A stretch of DNA of 64,000 nt from NCBI GenBank assembly GCA_026874595.1, contig CM049306.1:92993642-93057641 (forward strand). Direction: 5' to 3'. Shown in pieces: positions 48,460 through 61,897 of this stretch. The position numbers were made by a program, and so were the translations under genes. Every line of letters begins with the position of its first letter. The stretch's first letter is position 1. Source of the stretch: Sipunculus nudus. Its lineage: Eukaryota > Annelida > Sipuncula > Golfingiida > Sipunculidae. Below the pieces are notes generated by a model. It saw nothing but the letters and a program-made list of their open reading frames with translations, was not told where the DNA came from and made no database searches.

Positions 48460-50490
48460 GATAACAAAAACACAAGGTTTACATAGTGGTTGCTATATAT
48501 TATAACCATTAGTTGTTTGTCTGCAGGTAATTACACCTGACCATAAATCTTTTCTCAATAAACGCCTGTGATGTGTGCCCCCGTGTCGCCAAGATGGCGC
48601 CCCGGTAACCCCGCAATGGGCTGGCGGAGGGTCGTTGTTAGGCCTAATCTGATAATACCTAGGGATTCAAAACAGACCGAAAAAACCAGAAACATACGTG
48701 ACCGGGCTTGTCCCCATTACGGTCCGTGGGCCTTCAAATCTTGTGAATAGATCAATAGAAATCAGCTCTGTGTGGGTTGGCTTGTTTTGAGTTACGATGT
48801 AAATGTACCTAATTATAACACACACAAAATGTTTTACTTCTTTTTATCCTGGTATGGGATGGATTAATAACTCGCTTATAAATAGGTCCAGGTAGCTAAT
48901 CATAGTAACAGTGCTCTTTCCTGAAAATATACACTTCCGACGCCCACTGTAAAATACAATGATCTGAGTGTTTATTTATACCCATCAGGTGTTACTTCAG
49001 TTCGCATGTTTATATTTGTTATTTCATTGAAAATTCTCAGTCATGGGTTTATATCCAACAGATGTAGTCATAAAAAAATGTTTGCCAGAAATGCTCAGAT
49101 TATTCATTTCCCCTTTCCTTAATGGAATAAAAATTTACCAGGAACTTGTGTAAAGACTAGAAATTTGTAATAAAATGTTATCGAATGCACCGGTTTCACT
49201 TACATACCACATGATGCTTGTGCAGACAGCCAGCCTGCATGGTGCATGGGTCTGTCAATCATAGCCTAGGGGCATCTAAAATGTGACTTTTACTAATAGA
49301 TGTGGACAGAAATAATCGGATTAATTTAAAACAGGTGTGGTGCTAATTCTCGTGTACTATAATTACAATTATGCTCAAATCTTTAAAAAGCGTTGGAACC
49401 ATTATCTGAGCTTCTTTTTTGTTTGATTGTATGTATATAATCTCTAACCGCCATGGTTTTGTGTCACACATGGCCTTTGCGCACCCCTGGCTGTTATGGT
49501 TTGACCACTTCGGCCGTACCCTTGAGAAGACCCGTCTGAAATTATGACAATATATTAGTGTACCTTAATGTCATAATTATTCTCAAGAGATTTAGAGCCA
49601 GTCGATGAGGACACTTGAAGAAATAAATGTTAAAACAAGATTAGTTCAACAGGGCCTCTATTTATGCGAGTCTATTTATGAAGTGATGTCGTCTGCCACA
49701 GATACAATCGAGTGTCTGCTGGTTTCCACACCGCTTCGCCCACCCTGAGTGACAAACAGATTGATGCGCAGTTACCAATAAGTGGCATGTGGCTCTTCTC
49801 AAATGGCATGGGGTACACATAATTCCTTATACTTCCCAGATACAACAAAAATCAAGTGATCATGGACTGTCATTATTTATTCGAAGATTCACATGGCGCC
49901 GACAATAACAGCTGTCAAGTCATTACTAGAGCGAAAATATTTGGCAATTAACCAAACTAAAGTGGAGAAATTCGATAATAACCTCTTGTTCGGATAGATC
50001 TGATAAATACACTTATTCTGGGTCAGGCATAGGTCTATTTGCCTATTGTTAATGATCATGGTTGGCTGCCACGTTTCCTTTATGTGACATGGGTATTATA
50101 TGTTAATAACGTACGTATGGATTCACCTGTATAGATCAGTCTCTGCTCTCAGTACAATAGGTCACTGTGCAACTCCATTGTAGCCAGCGCCTCAATGTGT
50201 TCTACACGGGACTGTTGCCCAGCAACCAGGATTCTTAACAAAACATAACAAATCTGTTTTTCAGATGTCTATAGAAATCGCGGACTTTTTTTAGATATCG
50301 TTGTAAGTGATGACTTCTGAATGATGTCTATAGCTGGATCGGAGGGAGGGGGGGGGGGAGGGGAGTAGGGATTAGGGTTTCAACCACCTTATGGAAAAAT
50401 TAACTTTATTCCATATTTTGAGGGCTTAATCCCAATCAGGTATTTGTGAACCTTTTTTAGGGCACGAGGTCTCATTGAACCCCCCCTAAA
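48458..50490. other. Gene-free stretch with a G-rich MITE-like segment
   Basis: No gene is supported. Near 50340-50485 a G run, GGGATTAGGGTTTCAACC and a C run resemble the low-complexity MITEs at 25421 and 35736. Ends could not be fixed. Confidence 0.3.
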
Positions 50491-50491
50491 A

Positions 50492-53098
50492 CAAGGGACC
50501 TATGGGTCACGACGCTCAGCTGTTATATATGATAAAAAAATATTATTTAGAAATGAGGCACGTGCTGGTTTTGTGTGGTAATAAATATAAGCTGTATTAT
50601 GAGTTGTTGTTGTTTAGCTTATGTATGATTTTGATAGTACCTTTGGAGACAGGGAAGAGGATTGATTTCATTTATTTTATTAACAAATGGAGTACTACTG
50701 TCACACAGATTTTGACTTGGCCATATAACTTATAAGCAGAACATATAATATAAGAGTTTAACTATTTATTAAAAAAATTACAAATATTGTCCCAAATATA
50801 ATTTTTATTAAAAATAATAAGAGAATCATATGATTTTTTTAAATGAAATATAACTGATATGATTATTAAAATAATATTAAAGAATATATTCATGAATGCA
50901 TTCATGAATACATTTTGAAAGTATTTGCACGAGTATTCATATACTTTCATTTTTACCTGAATTCCCATTCTTTATGCAAGAAATTTTATAATGGAGTACA
51001 TAATCATATTCGTATTTAAATACAATTACAAAGTATTCGCACCATGTCTGGTATTTATTCAGTTTTCACCAAACAATGATGTTGAGAATCCAGAATATAC
51101 AAAATTCACACATTTAAATAATGATCATAAGTACCTGGTTTTATGGCTGTTATTTATATTAAAAAATAACTGTAAAAAATTCATTTTGGACTAATTTCAC
51201 ATCAATGTACACACTAGACAAAGTAGGAATCTAGATTAATATTATTAACTGCATCTTTGTCTATCACTAATTTCCTTCATATAATCCTTAATGATTAGTA
51301 ATGAATAATATGATTTACTTCTTTATCATTAAAAATTAACTGAAAAATGCCATAGGTGACTGCATGGTGTTATTTGGAATATGTGACATTCTACCCATCG
51401 ATACAAGATTCTTATATCATCAGTAACTGCAAGTTAATTTCCTGTTATTATAAACTCACAAATTCCTTTTCTATTTTTCTTTAATTTGTTATTAAAAACC
51501 AATAAAAATTTATTAATTTATTGTTTATTGTTATGTTGTTGGTTAAAACTACTAGATGAGTTGGGTTGAACACCTGGATCAACTGTGGCTGGCCATAAGC
51601 TGCCTGTATTCTCCCCTCAAGCGTGCATAATTTGATGAAAGGTCAACAAGGTCAACATACAGGTGACTCAAGAGGGGCTGGAGAGAGCCAAAGTCTGACA
51701 GGGTCTCATAAAAAACATTAATAAAAGCTACAATATTTGGCAAATTTCTTTCAGCTTTCTAAACTAAAAAGCTGAAATTCTTATGTGTGCATGATATGAA
51801 AATTATATCAACAGTGCTCACGGGAAACAAACGTGCCATGGTCACAGTTGGGCAAAATTTAAGGTACTAATTTTATATTTATACTAATAACTTATAAAAT
51901 TTGAAAAATTCAGAACTAATTTTGGGTATTCAATTGAATCTTGATTAAATAATGTTACATCCCTGACAAAAAAGATCTCTAGCTTCAGCAATGCCCTTGT
52001 TAAGGGAGTAAATATATTTCTTGATTTTTTACAAAGTGCATTATGTTTGGGCCCATAACTTAAAAAAAATACACAATACTGACATCATTTCTGGCATGTG
52101 CATAGTGAATGTATAGAAAAATATGTATATTATATATGATCAAAGTCAGATCAGTGGTTTTGATATTAGGCAGTCTTAAAGTGTAACATTGGGTTTTTAA
52201 TGGAAAAATGAAGTTTTTTCATTGATATCTCGAAGGAATTAAGTCCTAGTGACCAAATTCTTGGCATGGTAGGGGAATTTGGAGAAATCTAACTGTATGC
52301 CAAATTTAAGGAACTTAGAGCTGAAGCTCGGGAGCTGAGCTCTAGCAAACTGCATAACACTAGCAATATGTGGCATGGTGCTTGAAAACTTGAATAAAAT
52401 CTACAGTTTTTGATCAACTGGTTTCAAATTTTTGGTGTTAACAGTTGAAATGCTAACAAAAACATGCTGTGAAAATTAAATCCACAGCAGTTACAGCAAA
52501 AAAACGTGCAATGGTCAAAGTTGGGCAAAATTTAAGGTACCAAATTTTTATTTTTGTTAATATTTTTAAAAATTTAAAAGATTTTGATCTAATTTTGGGT
52601 ATACAATTTAATTTTGATTAATAAATGTAATATTACTGGAAAAAAGTGCTTAGTTTTAACAAGTTTTGTGTTAAGTGATAAAATTTCTTTCCTGATTATT
52701 TACAAAATGCATTATGTTTGGGCCCATAACTTTTTTAAATTAAATAATACAGACCTAATTTCTGGCATGTACATAGGAATTATATAGAGGATTATTTATA
52801 GGAAATATGAGGAAAAACAGATGAGTGGTTTTGATATTAGGCAGTCCTAAAGTGTGAAAATAGGTTTTTAATAAAAAATTGAGGTTTTTCCTTAATTTCT
52901 CAAAGGAATGAAGTCGCAAAGACCCAATTTTCGGCTTGGTAGGAGATCTTGGGGACATCTAACATTATGCTGAATTTTGGATTCCTAGGTCTTACGGTTT
53001 CAAAACGTGCCACATCTACGGACGGACGGACGGACAGACGGACGACAGACAATGGACCACGACTATAGCTCAGATGACTTATAGTCAGCTGAGCTAAA
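50492..53098 (-). mobile_element. Helitron-like element, family A ends with a different core
   Basis: Read on the minus strand, the 5' end (about 53098) has AGCTCAGCTGACT (53095-53083), a hairpin partner AGTCATCTGAGCT and a GTCC tract (about 53040-53022). The 3' end has CAGCTGAGCGTCGTGACCCATAGGTC and terminal CTTG at 50495-50492 followed by TTTT. The termini are family A, but the core is two tandem units of about 675 bp (for example 51836 versus 52510) with no clear match to the 336-bp family A unit. Confidence 0.6.
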
Positions 53099-54508
53099 AA
53101 ATCATAAAAAATCCAACGATACAGGTGGCGCCACCAGTCTGCAGGCAGTGATGACACATCTCATGATCAATAGTTATGCCACAAATCATGACCATCAGTC
53201 AAGTAGTTAATGAGATATTGAAGTTTTTGTATGAAATTCTTTTCTTGGGGGTACTTTGGGGCCCCATAGCTCAAAGAATATGGGTAACAGAGACCTAATT
53301 TCTGGTTTCCATGGAGACTTTCCATAGGTCTCTCAATATGTTGAGAATGAAGATTCTAGGTCCAGTCGTTACGATTTGTGCCACGCTAACAGATGACAGC
53401 ATCCTTAAAGGTCTCAAAAATGGAGGAAAAAATCGTGAAAAATCGAACAATACAGGTGGCGCCAACAGTCTGCAGGAACTGATGGAACATCTCATAATAA
53501 ATATGTATGCCAAAAATCATGACCATCAGTGATGTAGTTATTGAGATATTGAAGTTTTTGTATGAAATTTTTGACTACTCTGGGGGGTACTTTGGGGCCC
53601 CATAGCTCGAAGGATATGGTTAACAGAGACCTAATTTCTGGTTTCCAAGGATATTTTTCATGGACCTCTCAGTGTGTCAAGAATTAAGATTCTAGGTCCA
53701 GTCTTTACGATTTGTGCCTTGTTAACAGATGTTCACATTTTGAAAGGTCTCAAAAATAAAGAAAAAAATTCGTAAAAAATTGAACGATATAGGTGGCGCC
53801 ACCAGTCTGCAGGAAGTGATGGAACATCTCATGAACAATATGTATGCAAAAAATCATGACCATCAGTCAAGTATTTAATGAGATATTGAAGTTTTTGCAT
53901 GAAATTTTTGACTTTTCTGGGGGGTACTTTGGGGCCCCATAGCTGCAAGGATATGGGTAACAGAGACCTAATTTCTGGTTTCCATGGAGACTTTTCATAG
54001 GTCTCTCAGTGTGTTGATAATGAAGATTCTAGTTCCAGTCGTTACGATTTGTGCCTTCTTAACAGATGTTCACATTTTTAAAGGTATCAAAAATAGAGAA
54101 AAAAATTCGTAAAAAATCGAAAAATACAGGTGGCGCCACCAGTCCTCAGGAAGTGATGGAACATCTCATGATCAATATGTATGCCAAAAATCATGACCAT
54201 CAGTCAAGTAGTTAATGAGATATTGAAGTTTTTGTATGAAATTTTTTACTTTTCTGGGGGGTACTTTGGGGCCCCATAGCTGGAAGGATATGGGTAACAG
54301 AGACCTAATTTCTGGTTTCCAAGGAGATTTTTCATTGACCTCTCAGAATGTAAAGTTACAAGATTCTAAGTCCAGCGGTTACGATTTGTGCCAGGTTAAC
54401 GGACAGACGGACGGACGGACAGACGGACAGACGGACAGACAGACAGACGGACGACGGACAAAGAGTGATTGCTATAGCTCAGCATGACTGAAAGTCAGCT
54501 GAGCTAAA
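53099..54508 (-). mobile_element. Helitron-like element, family A, 3'-truncated copy
   Basis: On the minus strand the 5' end is intact, with AGCTCAGCTGACT at 54505-54493, a hairpin partner and a long tract of (GTCC/GTCT)n at about 54460-54397. Four core units follow, with GGTGGCGCCACC centres near 54130, 53793, 53457 (one base altered) and 53124, spaced 333-337 bp. The copy stops inside the fourth unit where the neighbouring element begins. Confidence 0.65.
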
Positions 54509-55145
54509 AATCCTGGGTTCGCCTCTGTGTATACATTCATTCTGGAAATAAATGGCGATCTTTCTTTTTCTTAAATTTATCGTGGCAAGTGTATGCAGTG
54601 GCAAAAAAAATATGAAAATGCACATACTGTGGTCAACTTTATGTGCGCATTGGTTTCAAATTCGCGATATTCGCGATAGAGTTATAATCGCGAGAATAAA
54701 ACTTTCCTAAATAACATGAGCAATCAAGATATCCCCAAGGAATGAACTATATGCCTGTAGAGCGACAAGACACAAGTGTGATGTTATTAATATAGACAGA
54801 TATTCTTTTGTTGTCCGTATGTAGAAAATTGATATTACGAATAATATGAGATATTTTACATTATCATGCTTATAATGACCACAGATTTTGAGCTCGTTCG
54901 CTGTTACATTGGTCCTTGAATCCTTGAAATGTTAAGATATTTATACGAGATATTAATATTTATAATTCAGACAATTCTGTGTAATTTACTGTGAGATCGC
55001 GAAAATAGAAACCTCGCGGAACACTGAACGAGTGGAAATCGCGAAATTTTAACCTCGCGAATATGAAACCAACCACAGTAATCAAATGCGCTTGCGGTAA
55101 TCTCCTACTTCCCATGCAACATGGGAACGTACAATGGATCCGCAG

Positions 55146-55146
<1 letters not shown>
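54509..55146. other. Gene-free stretch, nothing recognised
   Basis: AT-rich sequence with several CGCGA motifs (for example near 54665, 54992 and 55012). No bounded element or exon was found. Confidence 0.3.

Positions 55147-55228
<82 letters not shown>
55147..55228. repeat. (AT)n microsatellite
   Basis: A continuous AT tract of about 82 bp, among the longest in the window, flanked by the inverted AGCTATATA/TATAGCTATA sequences. Confidence 0.95.
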
Positions 55229-55229
<1 letters not shown>

Positions 55230-55499
55230 CTATATACCCTGTCAGTGTGTAATAAGGGAGTGTATAGTACATGTAACCATGCTTACATGGTACGTTTATG
55301 ATCAATCAAGCACGTTTACATTATTTTATATCATTAATGCTCCTAGTGACCTTCATAATATTCAGGGAAGCGGAATTATAACCAGGCGCATACCGGGAAG
55401 AATGTTGTATTAAGTATGATCTGCCGCTTCTAAAGTATATTATAAGGAATGAAACAAAATATTGTAATTCTTTCTTTGTATTATCTATCATTTCACAGG

Positions 55500-55598
55500 T
55501 GCAGGATGCCGGAGAACCCGGAGAGAAGCAACGACCTTGGACCGGCCACTACAACCCACTCTCATGGCAGCACCTGGAATCGAACCCGGGTCGCCAGG
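55500..55598 (-). mobile_element. tRNA-derived SINE, head-truncated copy
   Basis: It matches the body of the SINE at 26330-26490: CAAGGTCGtTG, TGGGTTGTAGTgGCC, TGAGAGTGGG and the B box GGTTCGATTCC (about 55585-55575 on the minus strand). It stops at CCTGGCGACCCGG, before the A box. Confidence 0.55.
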
Positions 55599-55983
55599 TT
55601 ATGAATGCACACAATCAGAAAATTCTTTTGCAGCCTGTTCTTCTTTAATAAGCTTTTAGATCCAGCCAATCATCGTGGAGTACTTACATATTGTAGATAA
55701 TGAAAATTCCAGACTTCCACATAAAAAAATCACAATTTATATAAGTACTTTCATTAATATGTAGTTTCATATATAAACACGCATTCATCACAGTAAAAAT
55801 ATAACGTGAAATAAAAGTTCTTGATCAAATTTCTGGCAAACCAGAGGAATGTGGAAATACAACAGGGAATGGATGATAACGATAGAACACAGAGCCCATG
55901 ACTACAAATTTATGTATATTTCAGAGGTAATTTTTGATATGGAAGTGTCATCGTTATCATATAGTGCTTCTCCTGAGGCAATG

Positions 55984-57298
55984 CTATATCTGTAGAATTG
56001 TCGTCACAAATATGCTGCAACAAGTCCACATTGAAAGAGTATATGTCGCTAAAAACCCGTCCAGGTAGTGACTGGCAATGCTCGTAGGTCCACTCCTTAA
56101 AGCGTCCACGTACAGAAACTCTGCAACTCTTAAAGGTGAGAGGAGTTTACAGTAATGCATGCCGGGACGGTCTGGGTCATCAACAGATGTTACGTAAGCG
56201 GGAGACTGCACTTGAAGAGTTTGATCTGAAAATTAATAAATCTTAGTACATGTTACATTAAGTTCAAGGTGATCTTACGTCATACAATACAGGAGTAAAC
56301 GAATAACGGAGCCCTAAAGGTTAGGTTTATGGTGTGATATCCAGTCCAATCTGACTTTACACTTTACATTCTTGGTCTGTTATCCTCGAAGTTTTTCTAA
56401 GCCACTCGGAGAACATACAAGATGAGCTTTTATTGGGGTTATTGGCTACTTGTATGTCTGGTACCTAAGGGTTGTTTCATTCACTCCTCTGAAATAAGAC
56501 GCACCATTATGGACGGCTATAGGGGTTTTAGCTTGAAGGACGATCCGACCGGGACTCGAACCCAGAACCCTGCAATCACAAGTTCAGCGCCCTTACCATT
56601 AAACCACCACCCGTGTCCAAATACTGATCCCCTAGTACTTAATTGAACATATAGTATTGGACACACATTATGTTCACGATGAAAAACGTGCATTCAGTAA
56701 AATATTAAAAAGGTATTCGATTCACGTAAAAGTTAAAGCACATGCATTGCGCAAAAGGTATTTGACACGCGTAGATTTGAAGCGTGTTGATATTAGGTTT
56801 TTGCGAATACAGTATATTAATGAATTTGGTATCTAAACTACTTCCCAGTGTGGTTTCAACGATCCGGATCGACACGCGAAAGAATACGGGTGCATTGTGA
56901 ATAGAAGGTGGATTTGTAAACAATAAAACGGTATTCGATGCCATGTTCAGTGCACATGGTTCCATTGTGAATACGGTTTGAATCTGCAGCCTGTGGGTTC
57001 GTGCCTCTCAGTGTAAAGGGCGGACCCCACAGGAGGTGGATGGGTAAGGGTTTAAGGGGTGCCTTTTTACACTGATTTCTCCATATCTTTAGGGCAAATC
57101 CACCGCTAGGGAGTAGTGGACCTTTATTTTAGCATTAATTCCTCGTTGTTATGGCACCCCCATGCTAAATCCTGGACCCGCCTCTGCCTGTCATAGTGTG
57201 TTTAGTGAAATGTTAAATTGCATACCTAACTTTAGTTTATTCAACAGTTACAACACTTCAAGCTAACATGTACAGTACTCTATAGATTATATACCGTG

Positions 57299-57367
<69 letters not shown>

Positions 57368-57847
57368 TAATTTTGTTACCACGAAAGTGTCGGGTATTAA
57401 GTTTACACGTGGGCCAGAAGAGCTATAGGCACAAGAATTAGAATGAGTAAAGCCACTGAAATATGTGTTCCCGTATGTTAACATTAAAACAAATTGATAC
57501 CTTTATAATCAAAACGTAGGCTTGCATCCAGCCAGTCATCCGCCGATGATGTCATGTTGTCTTCAAGAAAAGTAGTCTTTACGAGACGTCCATTCAAACG
57601 TCCGATCACAATATCAGGAGCAGAGTTGTACACAGTCTGCCACGCCACCTATCAAAGGTTACATGAACTAATAAAAGGTGTCTTATATCTGTTTTCAGGC
57701 TGGGTCTTCTACTGAAGGTCAAAGATGAGATATGGCGGATGCAGTCTGCTTATAAACGTTACAAACTATACTGAGTTACTTCTCGACTTGTAAAAAGGGC
57801 ACAGACAGTGGCGTCAATTTATCTCCCAGAGTTGTACGTGTGTGTTT

Positions 57848-57878
<31 letters not shown>

Positions 57879-60800
57879 GGGGGGGGGGTGACTCGCCGAC
57901 ATTTGGCTATTCAAGGTTTTACACCTCCGTGCAAGGTCGCCATGCATGGAGGCGTGAAACCTCGGGTAGCCAAAAGGACCGTTATGTAAGTACAACATAA
58001 TATGCTCTACACATATATCTAGCATCGAGGAACTTAAGCTTGATTTGATATAACTTCACAGTATATATACATGTATATGTATATTCATGAGACTATGGGG
58101 GCACAGGCGGTTGCCTTGCTGCAGTAGCAATTTCCCAATTATCGCTCCTCTGTCTTAAAGGTCCGTTCATCCAAACAACATTTATTAGGAGTTGTAAACA
58201 GGTATTCATTGCAATTTCTATAAAATAGTCCATACACCTTGTACCCTACTCACAGAATTAAATCTATGACTTTTCATTGTTTAAAGATCATTGATACACA
58301 AATGGTATTGATTCGTTGACGTTGACGGGATTGCTTATAATGCTATTATGCATGGTCAATTGACAGTTGGCTTCAAGATGGATTTTTTTATTCTGTAAGG
58401 TAAAAGGTTTTAATGCGCCTGGGAACGAGATAAAAAAAATTATGTTTCTTATACGAGCCACAGTAGTTTTGTTTGAAATTGTGGATATTTACAAATGACC
58501 GATATTTGAGTTTTCCATAGTGTTCAATATGCTTGAACCAAGTCAAGTGCCAGTGATCTGGAGGGCGGGGAATACAAGCTGAAATGACACCATGTGTGGG
58601 AGGATTCCGTAGAAATATTTTTGTCATTAATCATAATTCTACAAAATGGTGGAATCATTTCAATATACTGCAGACACATTGGGAAAACTGACTGGATGCT
58701 TTAGCGTTTAAAAAAAGCCATTATCCGAGAATCCATGTTTTTTGGACACCACTTGTAAGCTTTTCCTTATTATGTTAATTGGGCCTGTGCTAATTTCTCC
58801 CAGTTAAATCGTTGTAAATATTTATATGTATTATGTAAATGTAATTTTTTTTTCTGTGCAGATAAAAAAATGAACAAAGAGTTAAATCCTTACACAGTGC
58901 TGAATACACTAAATATTTGAGATCACATTCGAACTGTTTTATACGCACCCTGTTAGCTTCATGACACTGGACTGGGGCTGTATCGTTTATTCCCGTAAGT
59001 CCTAATGCGGCTTGAACGGACTCGTAACTCTTCATCTTAGCTTCCAACATGTCTGCCGCCATGTTTAAAGTATTAAGCAAAGGGCTCAAGGTCACCGCGT
59101 CCCGGACTGTTAGGTGTCCTCCTACTGTGGATAATTCTGGTTTGGTGGACGGAAAATTGTCTTTATGGACCACAGATACGGTGACCTAAAATATTCTGCA
59201 CTTTTTCTAACGATTTCCTATGATCTTTATGATATAAATAATCTAGTCAACGACAAGATTTAATAATTGTATTCCGAATACATAAGAATGTTAACTTTTC
59301 CATAAATTTTGTAATAAGTGAGGATGAGAAACTAACGAAATGAGCAAGGGGTAGAATGTTGCTGATATTAAACTCAATCAAAGAATACCGACCTGTTATT
59401 AATTCTATTTGAATATCTCAATATTTTTTCTTTGTAATCTTTATATTTGCTATTTTCATTCATTTGTCTGAATGAAAGAATAAGAAAGCTAAAAGACGGC
59501 TGTAAACTTTTAATCTTAGAAATTATTAATAGAAATATTATGTTTATCTGTGAATGTAAGAGCATATTGATAATTGTCATGGGGACTGACCTGAACATTT
59601 CTTCTTTCTTCATGCGGCACGTCGGCAATTATGTACTGTGTCTCTCTTACCCAGGGACTGTCAGATTTATCAGGGGCTGTTTCTAACGAGTCACTGTCAA
59701 CTACGGTCTATAAATACACATTGGAGTTTTTTTTAAATACACATCACCATAAACATCCACAGCACGTAACCCAGGAAGACTAGAAAGGGAAACAATATAA
59801 ATTTAATGTTAATACTTTTCTGGGTTAAGTCCAGTGTAAATAGAAAGCGCTCATGCATCTAGATCTCCCTTAATATTTATTACAATGTATGATGAACTTT
59901 AAATCGTTCCACAATAATTATCAGTTATTAATTAATTTAAATGAATATTTGTAGGTGAGCCAAGGAATATTTTTTTTTATTATTGGTTAATCTCTTACGT
60001 TTTGGATATATCGTGTGGAGAAACAGAACAGTCGATACATAGGGTTAAACTTATCAGGATTCAGATCCGGTCTTAAATGTTTTCTTTCCTTCCCAAAATT
60101 TAGCTGTTGGAAGATGCTTCCACAAAAAAAAATCCATTCCTTACTTTTCTAGATAATGCATAACCGGCCAACCAAACAAACACACAAACAACGATGATGA
60201 CATATAGCACACTCATCTTCAAAACTGGGGGAAACGTCGAAAAGCTCGGCTTCGTTTTGCGTAATTGTTAAGTTGGTTATGTAACGACTATTTTATTATG
60301 GCGTCACGTATCCATGTTTGGTGACAAACGTTTGTGATTTACAGGTCATACCACAGATCATGGCAGAGTACATTTTACCTGGATTTATTCTGATTATGCT
60401 TGATTTTTTGCAGTCGACCTTACTTGGAAAAAGCTCTGGCAAGATTCGAACCACCCATCCATCGTAGCACGTGACCTCTCCATCACGTCACTCCTTCCGT
60501 CCTGTGACATATATGTATATATACAGTTGTTATAGGTTATAGGTGTTATATGTTGTTATATATTGTTACAGGTGTCTCTTTTATTGTGAGCTGTTGACAT
60601 TCTGACACATTCGTGTTAGGCAGGCCCTGGTTTATTGTGCGCAGGAGTGATACCTATGTCTGTTAGGCAAGCATAGTCCTTTGCCATGTGAGACGAGCGT
60701 GCCGGGCCGGCCCACGTGTAGGGTCTGATGTGTAGAAACACAGCGTTTGTGCTAATCTGGAATTATCTGGTCATTTCGCGCTCTATGAGCGCGTGTGTCT

Positions 60801-61406
60801 TGTTGCGTTCTTTGGACTGTTCGTGAAATGGAAAATTCTGGGCCTGAGGTGAAAAATTTATAAATACAGGCTTTGTTTAGAGCAGAGAGGAGGAGAGAGA
60901 GATATATTCCTGCGGACACGGAAGAGTGTGAGTCAGTTTGTGGACCTTTCCGATAATTGCAGCAGTTTTAGATCTTTTTCGAAATTTGTAACGGATTTTA
61001 TATAGTCTTCAGTTTGACTTTTGGATTACTACCAGAACTTCACTTTTGGATTACAACAGATTGTTTTCGGGATTACATTGAACTATTATTCTCTGAGAAG
61101 ATTTACGTGAACTGTTCATCTGGATTATATGTTTTAAAGGACTTGTTCAGCTGTGACAGTGGTGGTATCCAGAAAAGACTAGGATCCAGACACTCTGGTA
61201 CTGTACACTTTATTTATTATATTGTGTAATTATTTATTAACAAAAAAAACTGACTTCTTTATTCATTCCCCTAGACATTTCACGATGCCTAGCGTTACAG
61301 AATCTGATTTTTATTTATCTCCATAACAAAATTTATGCTGGTCACGACTACGTGACCTGTTGATATTAGGTTCCGTAATAATAATAATAACAATAATAAT
61401 AAAAAT

Positions 61407-61450
<44 letters not shown>

Positions 61451-61609
61451 TGATACAATACGAACAAATATGTAAACGTACACTGTCTTGGTTAACTGTA
61501 AAAGATTCTAATGGATTCCTTCGTTATTTGTATATGTGATATACATGTATTAATCCGATATATGAATACTGACCGGCGTATAGTACAGCATGAAGGTCCT
61601 CATTGAATC

Positions 61610-61651
<42 letters not shown>

Positions 61652-61673
61652 TGATTTTCAACATGATGCATGT

Positions 61674-61718
<45 letters not shown>

Positions 61719-61844
61719 TGTGTGCTTGAATATTCACTCTTAATATGTGATATACATGTTTCAACTTATGAATACTGACCTCACTGAATCATATATATAT
61801 ATATATAGGTGTGTGTTTTTGTTGTGGTTCCCTATTCAACATGA

Positions 61845-61897
<53 letters not shown>

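Noticed and set aside
58388-58627. 79-residue minus-strand open frame in the hydrolase intron
   Set aside because: It lies between two exons that already join in phase and shows no recognisable domain; a decayed transposon fragment is possible but unproven.
58150-58765. Second pogo-like element (CCGTTCATCCAAACA on the left, a TCCGAGAATCCA end on the right)
   Set aside because: Only the left end resembles the ends of the 4303-5481 element; the right end does not match well enough to bound it.
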